DNA from: Arcuatula senhousia
Taxonomy: Eukaryota > Mollusca > Bivalvia > Mytilida > Mytilidae
NCBI GenBank assembly: GCA_963971305.1
Contig: OZ020305.1
Span: 43,287,717 to 43,351,716 of the forward strand
DNA: 64,000 nucleotides
Reading direction: 5' to 3'
A program made the position numbers and the translations under genes. The notes under the pieces are model-generated. The model was not told where the DNA came from, did no database searches, and was given only the letters and a program-made list of their open reading frames with translations. Shown here piece after piece: positions 25,801-37,300 of the stretch (position 1 is the stretch's first letter; every line of letters starts with the position of its first letter).

Positions 25801-27942
25801 CCACCTAGGCTAGATTAAAATCTAGCTTTCGGTTGCCTAGTTAAGCCTCCTCGTAGACAATCTAAGGTTGTAACACAGTACACGATGAACATTAGGTGGG
25901 TAGGGAGAGAAAGATAGAGAATTCCGAAAGATGTTTACGGTTTAATCAAATATCCTAGTTATTTTCTTTCTTACTACTTACAAGTCAGACCACTGGGATG
26001 GAGATAGCCCCTTTGTATCTTTGTTCAACAGCGACAACAATAGCCAGATTGGTTGTAAAACTTACCTTGAAAGTTCAAATGGAACTGGGTGTAGTTCTCC
26101 ATAGACATCTAGATAACCTTGTGCTAACTCGATCTGACTGCTATTGGCAGTAGTAAAGAAGTCTGAGTTTGTCATTCCAATTTCCTTAAAAAGCTCCTCT
26201 GTAATGAGGTCCTCAAACTTCTTTCTTCCTATCTTTTCTGCTATTCTTGCTGCCTGTCCGTACATGATATTGCTATAGTAGAAACTATCCCTGAAACGTC
26301 CTCTTGGTCGTAGAACTTTCAAACGCCTGAAATGTTATGTGTGATAATTGGTAATTTAATGTTTCTTTAGGTTTTTATTGCACATCTTATATATACTAAA
26401 GGATACACATGGATGATTCCTTTAACGGGCTTCGGTAGATGCCTCTACTACAGGCCCTAAGGTACTCAGGGCTAATGAACGTCAGTCGCAACTTCAACAT
26501 GTTCAATGTTTGACTTCACCAAAGAAATTATTTGTTTATGCATTGTGGAAAAAAAAACCACTTTCTGTCTCTTATGTTATTTATTTTAATTTTCTATTAT
26601 TTTTGCTTTTCAGTTTAACATGATGCAGCCAATGTTCAATCAAAACTTTGTCACTTCTTATAATAGGCTATAGAATTCACAAAACTTAATAAAAAATACG
26701 TATTGTTTAGTAAAACAATAGGCTGTAGTGATTCATAATTACTAAAAAAAATAGTATAGTCTTAATAAAACCGTTATTTCTTCTCACTTGACAACTGAAC
26801 CACGACCAAAAAAAAGAACAAAACAAAAAAAAGAAACAAACAAAAAAAAAAAGACAAAAAACCCAAACAAACAATTAAACAGAAAGAAAAAAACAATTAA
26901 AAACCAACATTCACAAACATATTAACACTTCTTCCATGGTACCATTCATTGAAAAAAAGTTAAATCTATGCCCAACGGGCAACAACACCCATTTACTAAA
27001 CGCAATGTTGTTGTTCTTTTTAATCAAAAATATATCATACCTTATAAGATTTCTCCTGGTCAACTCTTTGTCAAATCTGATAAAGTTATGCATTGGAATC
27101 CCCATTCTGTGTGATAGGATGTCCTTAACGGTAGCCACCTTTGACCTGAAGTATCCATCAAATACTGGGTTGTTTCCATAAAACTCTGAAATCGGGGTGT
27201 TCAGACTGTACCTGAGGATAGAAAGAACATACTATTTCGTCATCGGGGATGTTGCGTGTAAATATCCCAACGGTACTTAAAGCAAGTGTATTCGTAACGA
27301 TCTGTTATATTTAGTGAAAGCTTAGGTATAGCATGGGCTTGCTGTTTCAACATAAAGTAAAAATAAATTTCCCGATGGATTCCAGACATTTTCATAGTGT
27401 TTCTTCAATCGGTTCAGACAAACACGTTCCTGTGCATCAAACTTTACTTTTCCGAATGAAATATACTAACATCTATCTAACAACCAAATTCAAATTTTGC
27501 GGTAGATACGTTAATATTTTAATTTTTTAATAAAACAGTTTGTTGAATTCTTTATTATTCTGAAGAAACAATATCCCGTGAATCCGAAAAACCCGATTAC
27601 TTTTTACAAAAACAATGAATCTTTCACACATACTTACAGTTTATTTTTGTCTGTTAGCTTTGCCAATAAAGCACTAGTAAAGGCTTTGGTCAGAGAAGCT
27701 ATTCCAAATAAAGTATCCTTGGTCACTGGTTTCTTGTTATTCAGCGACTGCACACCAAAGCCGTTGGCATATATAATGGACCCATCTTTAACAATGGCGA
27801 CCGACAAAGCAGGGTTGTTCTTACGGCATGTAAATGAATCTCTAATAGTTTTAACAACATCTCTTGAATCAGGCAGAGGAATGGCACAAAAAGATAATCC
27901 AAATAAGCAGAGCAGAGGGAGCAAAATGCCCGTTTCCCGCAT
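22860..27942 (-). CDS. Secreted serine beta-lactamase-like (class C / PBP fold) protein with long low-complexity tail, 5 exons, 750 aa
   Basis: Exons (minus order): 27638-27942, 27041-27211, 26066-26326, 24591-24850, 22860-24115. All are GT-AG, total 2,253 nt, in frame. A signal peptide comes first (MRETGILLPLLCLFGLSFCA). The three active-site signatures of the serine beta-lactamase / DD-peptidase fold follow: SxxK as SLTK (Ser83, Lys86), YSN (176-178), and HTG (339-341) in the place of KTG. After it comes a segment DDYLGVYENPAYG (about 435-450) like the small domain often found C-terminal in this family. The last about 200 residues are rich in Ser, Thr, Pro and Lys, with no hydrophobic core visible. 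The fold is established; the substrate is unknown. Oyster gigasin-6, a shell matrix protein, has this fold, so a shell or extracellular role is possible but only inferred. The start is the ATG opening the signal peptide; no in-frame ATG precedes it nearby. Confidence 0.9.
25231..25929 (-). repeat. Dimeric tRNA-like (SINE-type) element with 12-bp target-site duplication
   Basis: Two head-to-tail copies of an about 300-bp unit (about 25233-25535 and 25605-25917). Each contains, on the minus strand, a pol III A-box-like TGGTCTAGTGG and a B-box GGTTCGATTCC about 50-65 nt apart, as in tRNA-derived SINEs. Copy 1 lacks about 13 nt (around GTGTCCAGCGCC) found in copy 2. The whole dimer is flanked by AGAATTCCGAAA at 25222-25233 and 25918-25929. 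It lies in an intron of the beta-lactamase-like gene, transcribed in the same direction. The tRNA-like part is internal rather than at the end, so the SINE class is uncertain. Confidence 0.75.
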
Positions 27943-28552
27943 GTTACAACTCACGTCCAAACACTGAGACCTAGGTTTCCTTGTCAGGATAATTTACATT
28001 CATCATAGACAAGAGGACCCTGTCATGTTAATTAATATTTGATGTTACTTAAACAAAAGATGTCCTTTTTGACATTTGTTTTTTATGTTAAGATTTATTA
28101 AGTGTTTACAAACGACGAAGTCAATTTTGACCAGAGGGGACAGTGTAATTTGCCATTTGACTTTTTTGCTAATACTGATACAAAAGTCATCATTATTATG
28201 TCAAAGACGAATTATATGTTTTTGTGTGTTTGATCAAAATGTTAAAGGGTTTCTGTATATGTAAGACAAATATATTCTTATTTTTATTTTTACCACTTAC
28301 CCCATTTCTGAGAAAAATATAAGAAGGACCTAGTAATTAATTATAAGACAAGAAAATACTGGAAAAAGGTAGTTGTAAATGGACCACTTAATCGCCCATA
28401 ATAAATGTTTACATACCTGGATGTATCTCAACTGAAAATTGTAAGATTAATGCTACACAGCGTGCCTCTTTCATAGTCTAGGATTTTTCCCATTTGAATC
28501 TGTATCACTCTGGTTATTCAGAATATTGGCACTCACTTTCGATTTTTTTCAT

Positions 28553-28870
28553 CTTGAGTGAGTGAGTGAGTTTGTGTTTTACGCACTTGCAGCACTTTTA
28601 TTTTATGTCAGAGCGCTGAACATATAAATGATGAAAAGAACATGACATGGTGGTGATAAAACATAGGATAGGATGGGGAAACTAATGAACAATTTTGAAT
28701 GCCACCAGAACAGTGAGAGGTGGGCGTTGACAGAAAATATACCCCATGTTTTGCACTCATTGTGGTCTCTAAAAGGGTCTTTTTGTACATGAAATATACC
28801 ACTCTTTCCAACTCTTGGCATTTAATCTCAGCTGTCAGGCTTTCACTTGTCTTGTTTCACTCCATTTATG
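28553..28870. repeat. Dispersed repeat starting GAGTGAGTGAGTGAG
   Basis: GAGTGAGTGAGT, GTGTTTTACGC, then ATGATGAAAAGAACATGACA and a GGTGGGCG block. A longer copy is at 31965-32450 (same order: GAGTGAGTGAGT, GTGTTTTACGC, GATGATAAAATGAACATGAA, GGGAGAGGTGGGTAGG). A partial inverted copy is at 29115-29395 (CCACGTTCATGCACACGAAG). Confidence 0.7.
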
Positions 28871-29400
28871 ATGGGAAAATGCATTGCCTAAATTTAATTG
28901 TTGCGTAAAGATGTTAACTTCGACGAAAATAAAAAGCACAGAACAAACATTTATTTAATTTAAGTACTTATACTGAATTGGAAAATTTAGTTATTTCCCT
29001 TTAATCGTTAAACTTCCAACAAATTGGTTCTATTGGAGTCTGACCTTGATTTAAAAAAAAAAAAAAAAACAACACAAAAAAAAAAAACAGGCGAAAAAGG
29101 GTCTAAAGGTTCGCGGGTCAGTACTCGATCCTAAGAACTATGAAGGCGTGTACTATAGGTGTCTGAATAGGGTGGGTGGCCTTTGTGAGCGAAACAATGG
29201 TTGTCTGGTTATGATATTGACAACATGACAGCTGAACATAGAGTGTTGAGTGCCACGTTCATGCACACGAAGACCCCTTTGTGGAAGCCATATGTACACC
29301 ACATACATATTTAGGTTAGATTTTACGCTCTTATCCGCCTCTCTACTTTCCAGTGGCCACAGGCACTTGTTTCTGCTACAGATTAAATAAACCACATACT

Positions 29401-29605
29401 AGAGGGTGTGGATGGGGGTGTCCTTAATTCTGTAATTTTTTTGCCCTTTTTCCTCTACTCTCTAAAGGTTTTTGCCACTTTTCCCATTATTCTTTATTCT
29501 GTAAGGGTCATTATTCTCTATTCTGTAGTTTTTTGGGTGATTGTTTTTTATCTGTTAACTTTTTTGGCCATTATTCCCTATTCTGAAAACACCATCCACA
29601 CCCTC
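29401..29605. mobile_element. MITE-like element with inverted ends GAGGGTGTGGATGG
   Basis: GAGGGTGTGGATGGGGGTGT at the left and ACACCATCCACACCCTC at the right form inverted ends. The interior repeats TATTCTCTATTCTGT-like blocks. An 18-bp direct repeat (CTCTACTTTCCAGTGGCC) flanks it at 29341 and 29622. Confidence 0.65.
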
Positions 29606-29834
29606 ATAATAGGATAGATTTCTCTACTTTCCAGTGGCCTTCCAATTTTAATGTTCCAATGTTTCCTACCCCAAATCCATATTTCTGACACAGCCAATTG
29701 TTTTTAGCAATAGGGGATCGACTATATTGATAGAAACAAGTGCCTGTGATTTCTGACAATTAATTCATGTTCAGTTAATAATCCTTTTTATGTTGGTGGC
29801 CCGTTTATAACCTATTTATAGTGTTGATATGGTG

Positions 29835-30010
29835 TAAAAGAAGCAAAGAGGCACTAATGGTGGCATTCGAGTGTCAAAAGTCCGATTGGGCAACGACGAA
29901 ACCGGTAAACACAAACAACAACAGCACGAAGAAACACAAAATCAACCTAACGGAAATCAACAAGTAACAAGGTACTCCGGAAGAGTAAAAAAGTTGGCTC
30001 AGAAAACAAG
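29835..30010 (-). mobile_element. Tail fragment of the reverse-transcriptase element
   Basis: Diverged copy of the 3' tail: GGCATTCGAGTGTCAAAAGT, CAAACAACAACAGCACGAAG and TACTCCGGAAGAGTAAAAAA follow the order seen at 15440-15620. No coding part remains. Confidence 0.5.
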
Positions 30011-31303
30011 AAGTAGATGCACGACAGACCTGCAAAGGTGAGACACGGTACAACTTATTATGCTAAAGCTGTAAACCAAATTTGAAAGCAGTCCATTCAG
30101 TAGAAGCCGAGAAATCTGTAACGAAAGTTTGTAACAGACGGTTAGACGGACGGACGTGCAGACAGACAGATAGACAAGTGATTGCAATATATCCCCCTCT
30201 CTTACAAGTGGGGTATAAAATACAACGACATATAATTATTTAACTTCCCAAAAAACAATATGAGCAGCATGTACACATTGGGCATTCAATAATCGAAGTC
30301 AGAAATGGAAGAAAAAAGAAGTTAGCTTTAATTGGAGAAAGAAATCAATACTTAGAAATACACAATATAACAAATCACACTAAATTACTTAAATGATCTG
30401 AACAGCAATCAAAGAGTTTGACAATCAATGCGAACTTATGCTAGAAATACTTGAACAGTGAACATAGATGCTGCAAGTGCGACATTATCATGACTGCATT
30501 TTGCAAAACATCCGTTGCGTTGCCAAATATTAGTATAGTAAGTGAAGGTCGAAATACCTTTAGGGTTTGCACTTATCTATAGAACTCAATCCTGTATGTG
30601 TCTAATAGTCCAGAATGCCTTTCGCAAATGTTATAAAGTGAACAAGCGAAGAGCAAAAGAATCCTGTCAGGCTGAGCTATTTTTGTGTTGTGTTGAGGTT
30701 TTACCTGTAATGAATTGATATCGAATTTATAAACCAGAAATATTAACTTTTCACGACTTGTTAAAGTTTTTTAACAAGTCTTTTATTATACCGAATCAAA
30801 TCCAAGTAATTTATTTAGAAGAACAAAACTTAATGTAAACTCTTCATAAGTTTTGTACATCTGTACCAGATGTTATGGTAGCACATGCTAGAAACGACGG
30901 CACCAATTTGTTACAGTAAATGTGGGCGATTTTCATAAAGGCCAAAAAAGAAAAAGACAACTATTGAAAATATGTTTTAATTTAAAACAAAGAGATAATT
31001 TTAATTTGTAAATATTAGTCTATGATAAAAAATTGATTAAAAATATATCTGAAAAAGGACAACTGAACAAACAAGATACCTATCACAGATATTTTCGGTG
31101 GATTTTATTGACTAGATCTTGAAAATAACTTTATAACCCAAATCCTGTATCAAATTTTAAAACTGTGCAATCACATGAACAAGAAGAATATAACAAATAA
31201 CAAGAAGTCATAAATAAAATACAATTCTGAACACAATATGTCCCCAATATCAAATCTGAAATATTAGACTTTTAGTTTTTCACAGATTTTTATTCCGTTA
31301 AAT

Positions 31304-34300
31304 CTATAGCCCGAGATATCTATTTCTTCTGTACGTTGCATCCAGCCGACGTAGCAAGTTGATAAATTTTCTATCATCATTCGATTCTCTCATGTTGGCC
31401 AAGACATCAATCATACCGTCCTCAACAGGTTCGTCCCTAATAACTGGCTCGTCCTTAACTGCTGCCTTGCTCCTTGTTGTAATCTTGTATTCTTTGCCTG
31501 ATTCCGGTTCTATGCTGGTAGTTTTAGGGGCGTTCTCTGGCTTGAACAAGTTGGCATCACCAGAAGCGTCCCAATAGTAACTAGGTGGACCGGCAGTCCA
31601 GCAGGATTTGGCTGTCGTTTTGTCCCCAGGGGTGTAGAACATGATGTAAAAGTTGCACATTTCGTCATTGTGAGTTCCACTGAAACAAAACAAATTCTAT
31701 TTTGTTTTAGCCTTATTTTATGTTTCGAAACTAGGATATTATCTTTGAAATGATCGCGCTACTCGTGTTACACTTATTATCACAAGAAGATTTTGTTTGT
31801 TTTGTGTATCTGTCAGACTCTTAAATAGGCTATAAAAGAAGATAGAGTGGTGTTGGCATAAAACATTGTACAACAAACCATGCTTACACTAAGCCCTCCC
31901 TGATATAAGCATTGCGATCTATGATTTTTTCCGGAATGTCATGTATGTCTTCCATGTTTTGAGTGAGTGAGTGAGTTGGTGTTTTACGCCCGTGCAACGC
32001 TATATAGGTTATTTACAGGCGATGAACATGAAAGGGATGATAAAATGAACATGAAATGATGATGATAAATGAAATATGGGGTGGGGTGGGAAACAAAGGA
32101 CCGGTAAATTTTGAAGAACCACAGAAAAAGGGGAGAGGTGGGTAGGGGCGGAAAATTTAGCCTATGTGGTGCACTACTGTGCGGTCCACAAAGGGGTCTT
32201 TTACGTGCATGAAGCGTGGCACTCTCCACACACGTTGGCCCACTATGGTCGGCGGTCAGGGTTTCCGTATTATAGACCTGACAACCCCCGCGGACGAGGG
32301 CTACCCTATTCAGCCACCTAGGGTACACACTTGGTCGCTCTGTGGGCTGAGCACTGACCCGATGTCAGAATCCTAAGACCCTTAGTCGCCTCTTACGACA
32401 AGCTAGGCTCTGCTGCGGGCCTATTCGCCACCCGGGCCCCGCACGGGACTTTTCTCTTGGACATTGAGATTGATAATTTTGTTATTACCTTTATATTCAA
32501 ATACAGGATAACTAGCGACTTTTGTCTGCTTTTCATATCATCACATTAGTTCTGTTATTTGTAATTACTTGTAAAAACAGTCTAATTCATAAATAAAATT
32601 GGAGCACATTATATCATTTTGTCCAAAGTCATATTCAAAAAATCCGAACGCAAGCTTAAAGAGACTATATCTATGCTTTATACGTAATAACATAATAATT
32701 ACCCAATGTTAACTGTCCTTTCTTCGTTGTTCTCCATCGTGCATCTTGCAGCCTGCATAACAAATATGTTAATGATAAAATTGTGATAAGAGTCATGTTG
32801 ATTTTAATTCCGATATACAACTTGATAGATGATTAAAGAAGCAATGGCTATAACTGAATGCAGCTCTTTTGCGACAATAAGAAAATATAAAAATAAGATA
32901 AGGATCAACTTTCAGAACACATTAAATATGAAGTAGTAAGCAGTCTAAACCAATTTCGATTTCTATTAATAAGAAATTCATCAACGACAATTGAGGACAA
33001 AAAAAAAAAACTTTATCAAAAACTGAAGTGGTAGATTTCGTAAAACATGAAAAGGGTAAGCATCAGACCTTAAATCAATTTTAGCACATGGGACCCTATG
33101 CTGATACTGCATATACAATAAAGAAATCAGTTGCGGTTACCAAATGTGTTTGCCGCCTGACATTCACCGTTTCTCAAGCATGTGCTAGTCAGTTTTTGAA
33201 AACATGTTACAACAGAACTCTATTTGACAATACTTACCATGTAGTCACCTGGTTTAATGCTCAGACTAGGGCTGGTGGCGTTGTAGAACATCTACAAGAA
33301 GGAAACCTGTGTATTATATCAAGAGCTGGTGCATTTGTACATGTATAAAATATATTTATGATGTAAAATATTTCAAATTGCTAGTTATAATTATCAAATT
33401 GAATATTCTTTATATAAAAAAATATTTCAAAATTGACAAAAAACATTAAATAGTAAAAATAAAGAGAGAGAAAACCTTAATGAATTACATGGTTAAATCA
33501 TTGATTCAGATTTACCTCAGGTTTTCTTGGGTCTTTTCTTCCAATTTCGTTCCATACTCCATCCTTGATGACATACCCAGTTATTACACGCCCTAAAATA
33601 AGTGAAGCAAGCTTTAAAAAATTTGAGAGTGCTTATAAATAAGGGAAAAGGAGATGTTATTATTAATGTAAAGAAAAGAAAAGATACGTGTAGTTAATTC
33701 TTCTACTAGAACTCCTTCCCCTGCTATTAATCTAAATTACAAAGGAGCTGTTGATTTATCATAGAAGTAAAACAATATTCCAAGTCATTTTTAATTTTGT
33801 AGTCTTGTATAAAGTATAGGTTATTTGTTCAAATTTGAACAAGACATACAGCGGCTTTAAAACAGGGACCACATATATACTAGTGTATATTTTACATTAC
33901 TTACCGTGCATGTGAGCGTGTGTTCTGAATGCAAATGGATAAACAGGGAAATTTTCATCAAACTGACAAGCAGTTTCCATGTACTCTGAAATCAAATGAC
34001 AAAACAAGTTCATAAAACAAAACAAATATAAATCAAGAGAAAATACCATTCAAATACAGAAATGAAAGTTATTGTATCCTTGAGGGAAAACTTAAGTTCT
34101 AACACTAGCGACTTACCTACGGATTTAGGTGGGACGCGCCCTCCTGTTCCAAGTAACATAACTCCTGCTCTGTTCGGCTGTCTACAAAAAGTATAAAAGC
34201 AATGAGAAAAAAAAGTATGTTATGTGACGTCGATGCAGCCCTATATCTAGGTAAACTTCCGGCGAGTCAGCCAGTATCTAAAGCGGTCCACAAATATATT

Positions 34301-37300
34301 GCGGTAGGTGTTTAAATTTTGTGCGGTAGCGCGCCATTTCATACCATTTCATCTTCAAAACAACTGACAAAATAGTGAGTTTAGAGGCAAAACTCCATTC
34401 AGCAAATTAAAGAAATCCTGTGTAAAGCAATATTTACAACATAAGTTCATAAGAAGTAAAAATTAACTGTAACTTAATTCATCTAAAATGGCTTTAATTC
34501 CGACATTCATTAATAAAATGAAGTGTTAGATAAAGATAAAATGTTGACTTGGAACCATTAGTCGGAGTCAGTCCTCTTACAATGTTATAAGCCAAATCAT
34601 TTTTTTAGCTTTTATAGTGTAAGTCATTGCATTGGTAGGTTACTTGGCTTCATTTTTTTCTTTTTCTTTTTAGTGTGTGGCTTTGATTTAATTTAAAATT
34701 TCTACATTATGTAACTACTTTGATTCGAACGCTGCAAGCAAGAGACGTTAACTACACGATTTAAACAACTTTCAACATTTTACAACATGTTACACCAAGT
34801 TATGATTGATGGATTGACGCCGAAGGTTGATATTGAACGTATCCACGAAGTCTTTTACACAGTTTTCAAAAAAAAAAATAAATTAAGACATAACATTGCC
34901 AGAAGCTACTGAAATACTAATTGATTAACGAATACATTTATCGTGGTTTTTTTTTTTTTTTTTGTTTCGTCGGTTTAACGGTTAAAACCACATTAACCAC
35001 ATAGAATGAGGAGTTTTTCTGTACATATCAAAATGTTTGATGAATTATGTCCATGATATTTAACTTTGCTTCCATGTCATGTTTCAAACACTACAAATGT
35101 TAAAGTAGTCCTATAACTCCACATTTCCAAGTATGTATTTATACTTGCGGGCAATCACATTAGCTTTACAATTCAAAAGTATAACAAAACGAAACGACAG
35201 AATGAGATTAATATTATAATAAACAATAGACACATGCATAAAAACGACATCAACAGGGTGTAGAAACCTTTGTTTTACAAAATGTGAATGTAGTTCTCAC
35301 AGTTTGTCCGCAGAATGATAAACAAATGGGGCATTCGAATGCCTAAGTCCTTAAGGACAAAGACAAACCAGTAAATGCTAACAATGCGAACAAGAGAACA
35401 ACACAACACAAAAAAACAGACAACATAAATACACACCAAAACAGCAAAATACCAAGCAACAACGCGAAATCAAATAGTTACTAGCAAGACAATTACAATT
35501 CCAGCTATTATATAGCACTTTATATGGGTATTTTTTCAGGTTAATTTTGTCTTGTTTACGCCCTTACTTTTATAGATTAATAATGTTATTTTATATAACC
35601 CGAAATCAAATGTTCATGGATTAAAAAAACATTTAAGATCAACACTTAACCTCTCAGAACAGTGTCATATTATTGACATTCGTGAAATAATTACTGCATC
35701 AAGTGCTTATTTCTTAATTGCAATCGCGATAAAATACATTTTGTAAATGGCATCTTTCGGGTAAAAACAATTCGATAGGTAAAAACAGGTAAAACCGATG
35801 TAGTACAAAGACAAAGAACAAAAGACTACTTACTCAGCCTCTGTTGTGACAAGGGTGATTCCCGAACTGTCTTTTCCATTTTCTAGAAGTTAAAGAATAA
35901 GATGAGCTAAAGTTATAGGCCAGGTGTAATGCAAGTAGTTTAGAACCATCATTTAGTACAGTCACCATATTATTTTCACAGGTTCAAACCTTAGTTCTTG
36001 ATAAATGGTATGTGTCTTCTTGATATACATGTACTATGTTAGGTTAGTTGACAATTAGGTGTTTCTTCAAAATTTGTAAAATGTTTCATTATTTAAAAAA
36101 ATTTGAAATATTTCATTTTAAGGGTAATTGTTTCGTTCTGTTGGATAATTTTATAAGATCTCCAGCTTTTAAAAACGAGCGCAGCATGATACGACCGCAA
36201 CATGTTGAACCCTGTACATTTTAGGCCCAATATGGATAGTCTATTGCTCTGGACACATGCAGCCCATGGTGGACTGACAAAAGTTTTTGACACATGCTTC
36301 TCTGGTGGACTTTTGACCCAGGGGGAAAAAATATAAATTTTCAATTTTGTATTCTTCTCTTGAAAAGAATAATGTTTGGGGAAAAAATTAAAAATAGAAC
36401 CAGAAATTTTTTAAAATTATGATTACTGCCCCTAAGGTAATGAGCGAAAAAAAAGTGGGGGGTCGCAAAATAAATTCTTAAATTTAGAATCGCTACTTGG
36501 CAAGGATGAACTTGTAAAAAAAATTTTTTTAATCGGACCAGAAATAAAAAGTTAGAATTTTGGCCCCTTTTGGTCCCTAATAACATAAGAGTAAAAAAGG
36601 GGGACACAAAAATATATCTGCTACTTGACAAGAATAAACTTGCAAAAAAAATTGTCAAAATCGGACAAGAATTAAAAAAAAATCAATTTCGGCCCCGTTT
36701 GGCCCCTTATTATGTAACAGGTGAAAAAAGGGTGGTGTTGCAAAAATAATTTCTCAAATTTGGATTCACTACTTGACAAAAATAAACGTGCAAAAAATTT
36801 TTTCAAAAACAAACCAGAAATAAAAAAGTTTTGATTACGGCCCCTTTTGGTCCCTAATTACAAAACAAGTGAAAAAGGGGATGGTCACAAAAATTAATTC
36901 TCAAATTTGGATTCGCTACCTGACAAGAATAAACTTGCAAAAAAAAAATTTCAAAATCGGACCACTAATTACGTAATAGGGGAAAAAGGGGGGGGGGGGG
37001 TCGCAAAAATTATTTTAGGGGCTGTAGCCCCTATAAGGGGTCATCTGACAACTTCGACCCTAGGAGTTTTTTGTAGAGCTAAATGAGCTGAACAATTAAG
37101 CAAGCAACAGCTTTTTGCTATCTGCAATAATTTTCATAATATAGGGCAAAAACATTATAAAATGCTATTTTTCACCTTTAAGGGGCCGTAACCCCTATAA
37201 GGGGTCTTCTGACAACTTCGACTAAATGGAGACTTTTGTAGAACTTCTGATCCTGAAGCAGTAGGGTGGCATCAGATTTCATCTATCTCTTATACTTTTT

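Larger units (their letters stand above)
27943..31303. other. Intergenic region between the beta-lactamase-like gene start and the PHM stop
   Basis: Holds the promoter side of the beta-lactamase-like gene (above 27942), not resolvable by eye. It also holds dispersed repeats at 28555-28860, 29115-29395 and 29401-29605 and a reverse-transcriptase tail at 29835. A possible PHM poly-A hexamer (plus TTTATT) lies at 31104-31109. No gene seen. Confidence 0.45.

Noticed and set aside
22860..27942. Bacterial contamination or recent transfer for the beta-lactamase-like gene
   Set aside because: It has five exons with standard splice sites, a eukaryotic signal peptide and animal repeats in its introns, and sits between animal genes.
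33088..33348. Plus-strand open frame of 86 codons with several Cys
   Set aside because: It overlaps PHM exon 10 on the other strand (33238-33291), which is needed to complete the conserved MFYNATSP...PGDYM segment. No domain seen.
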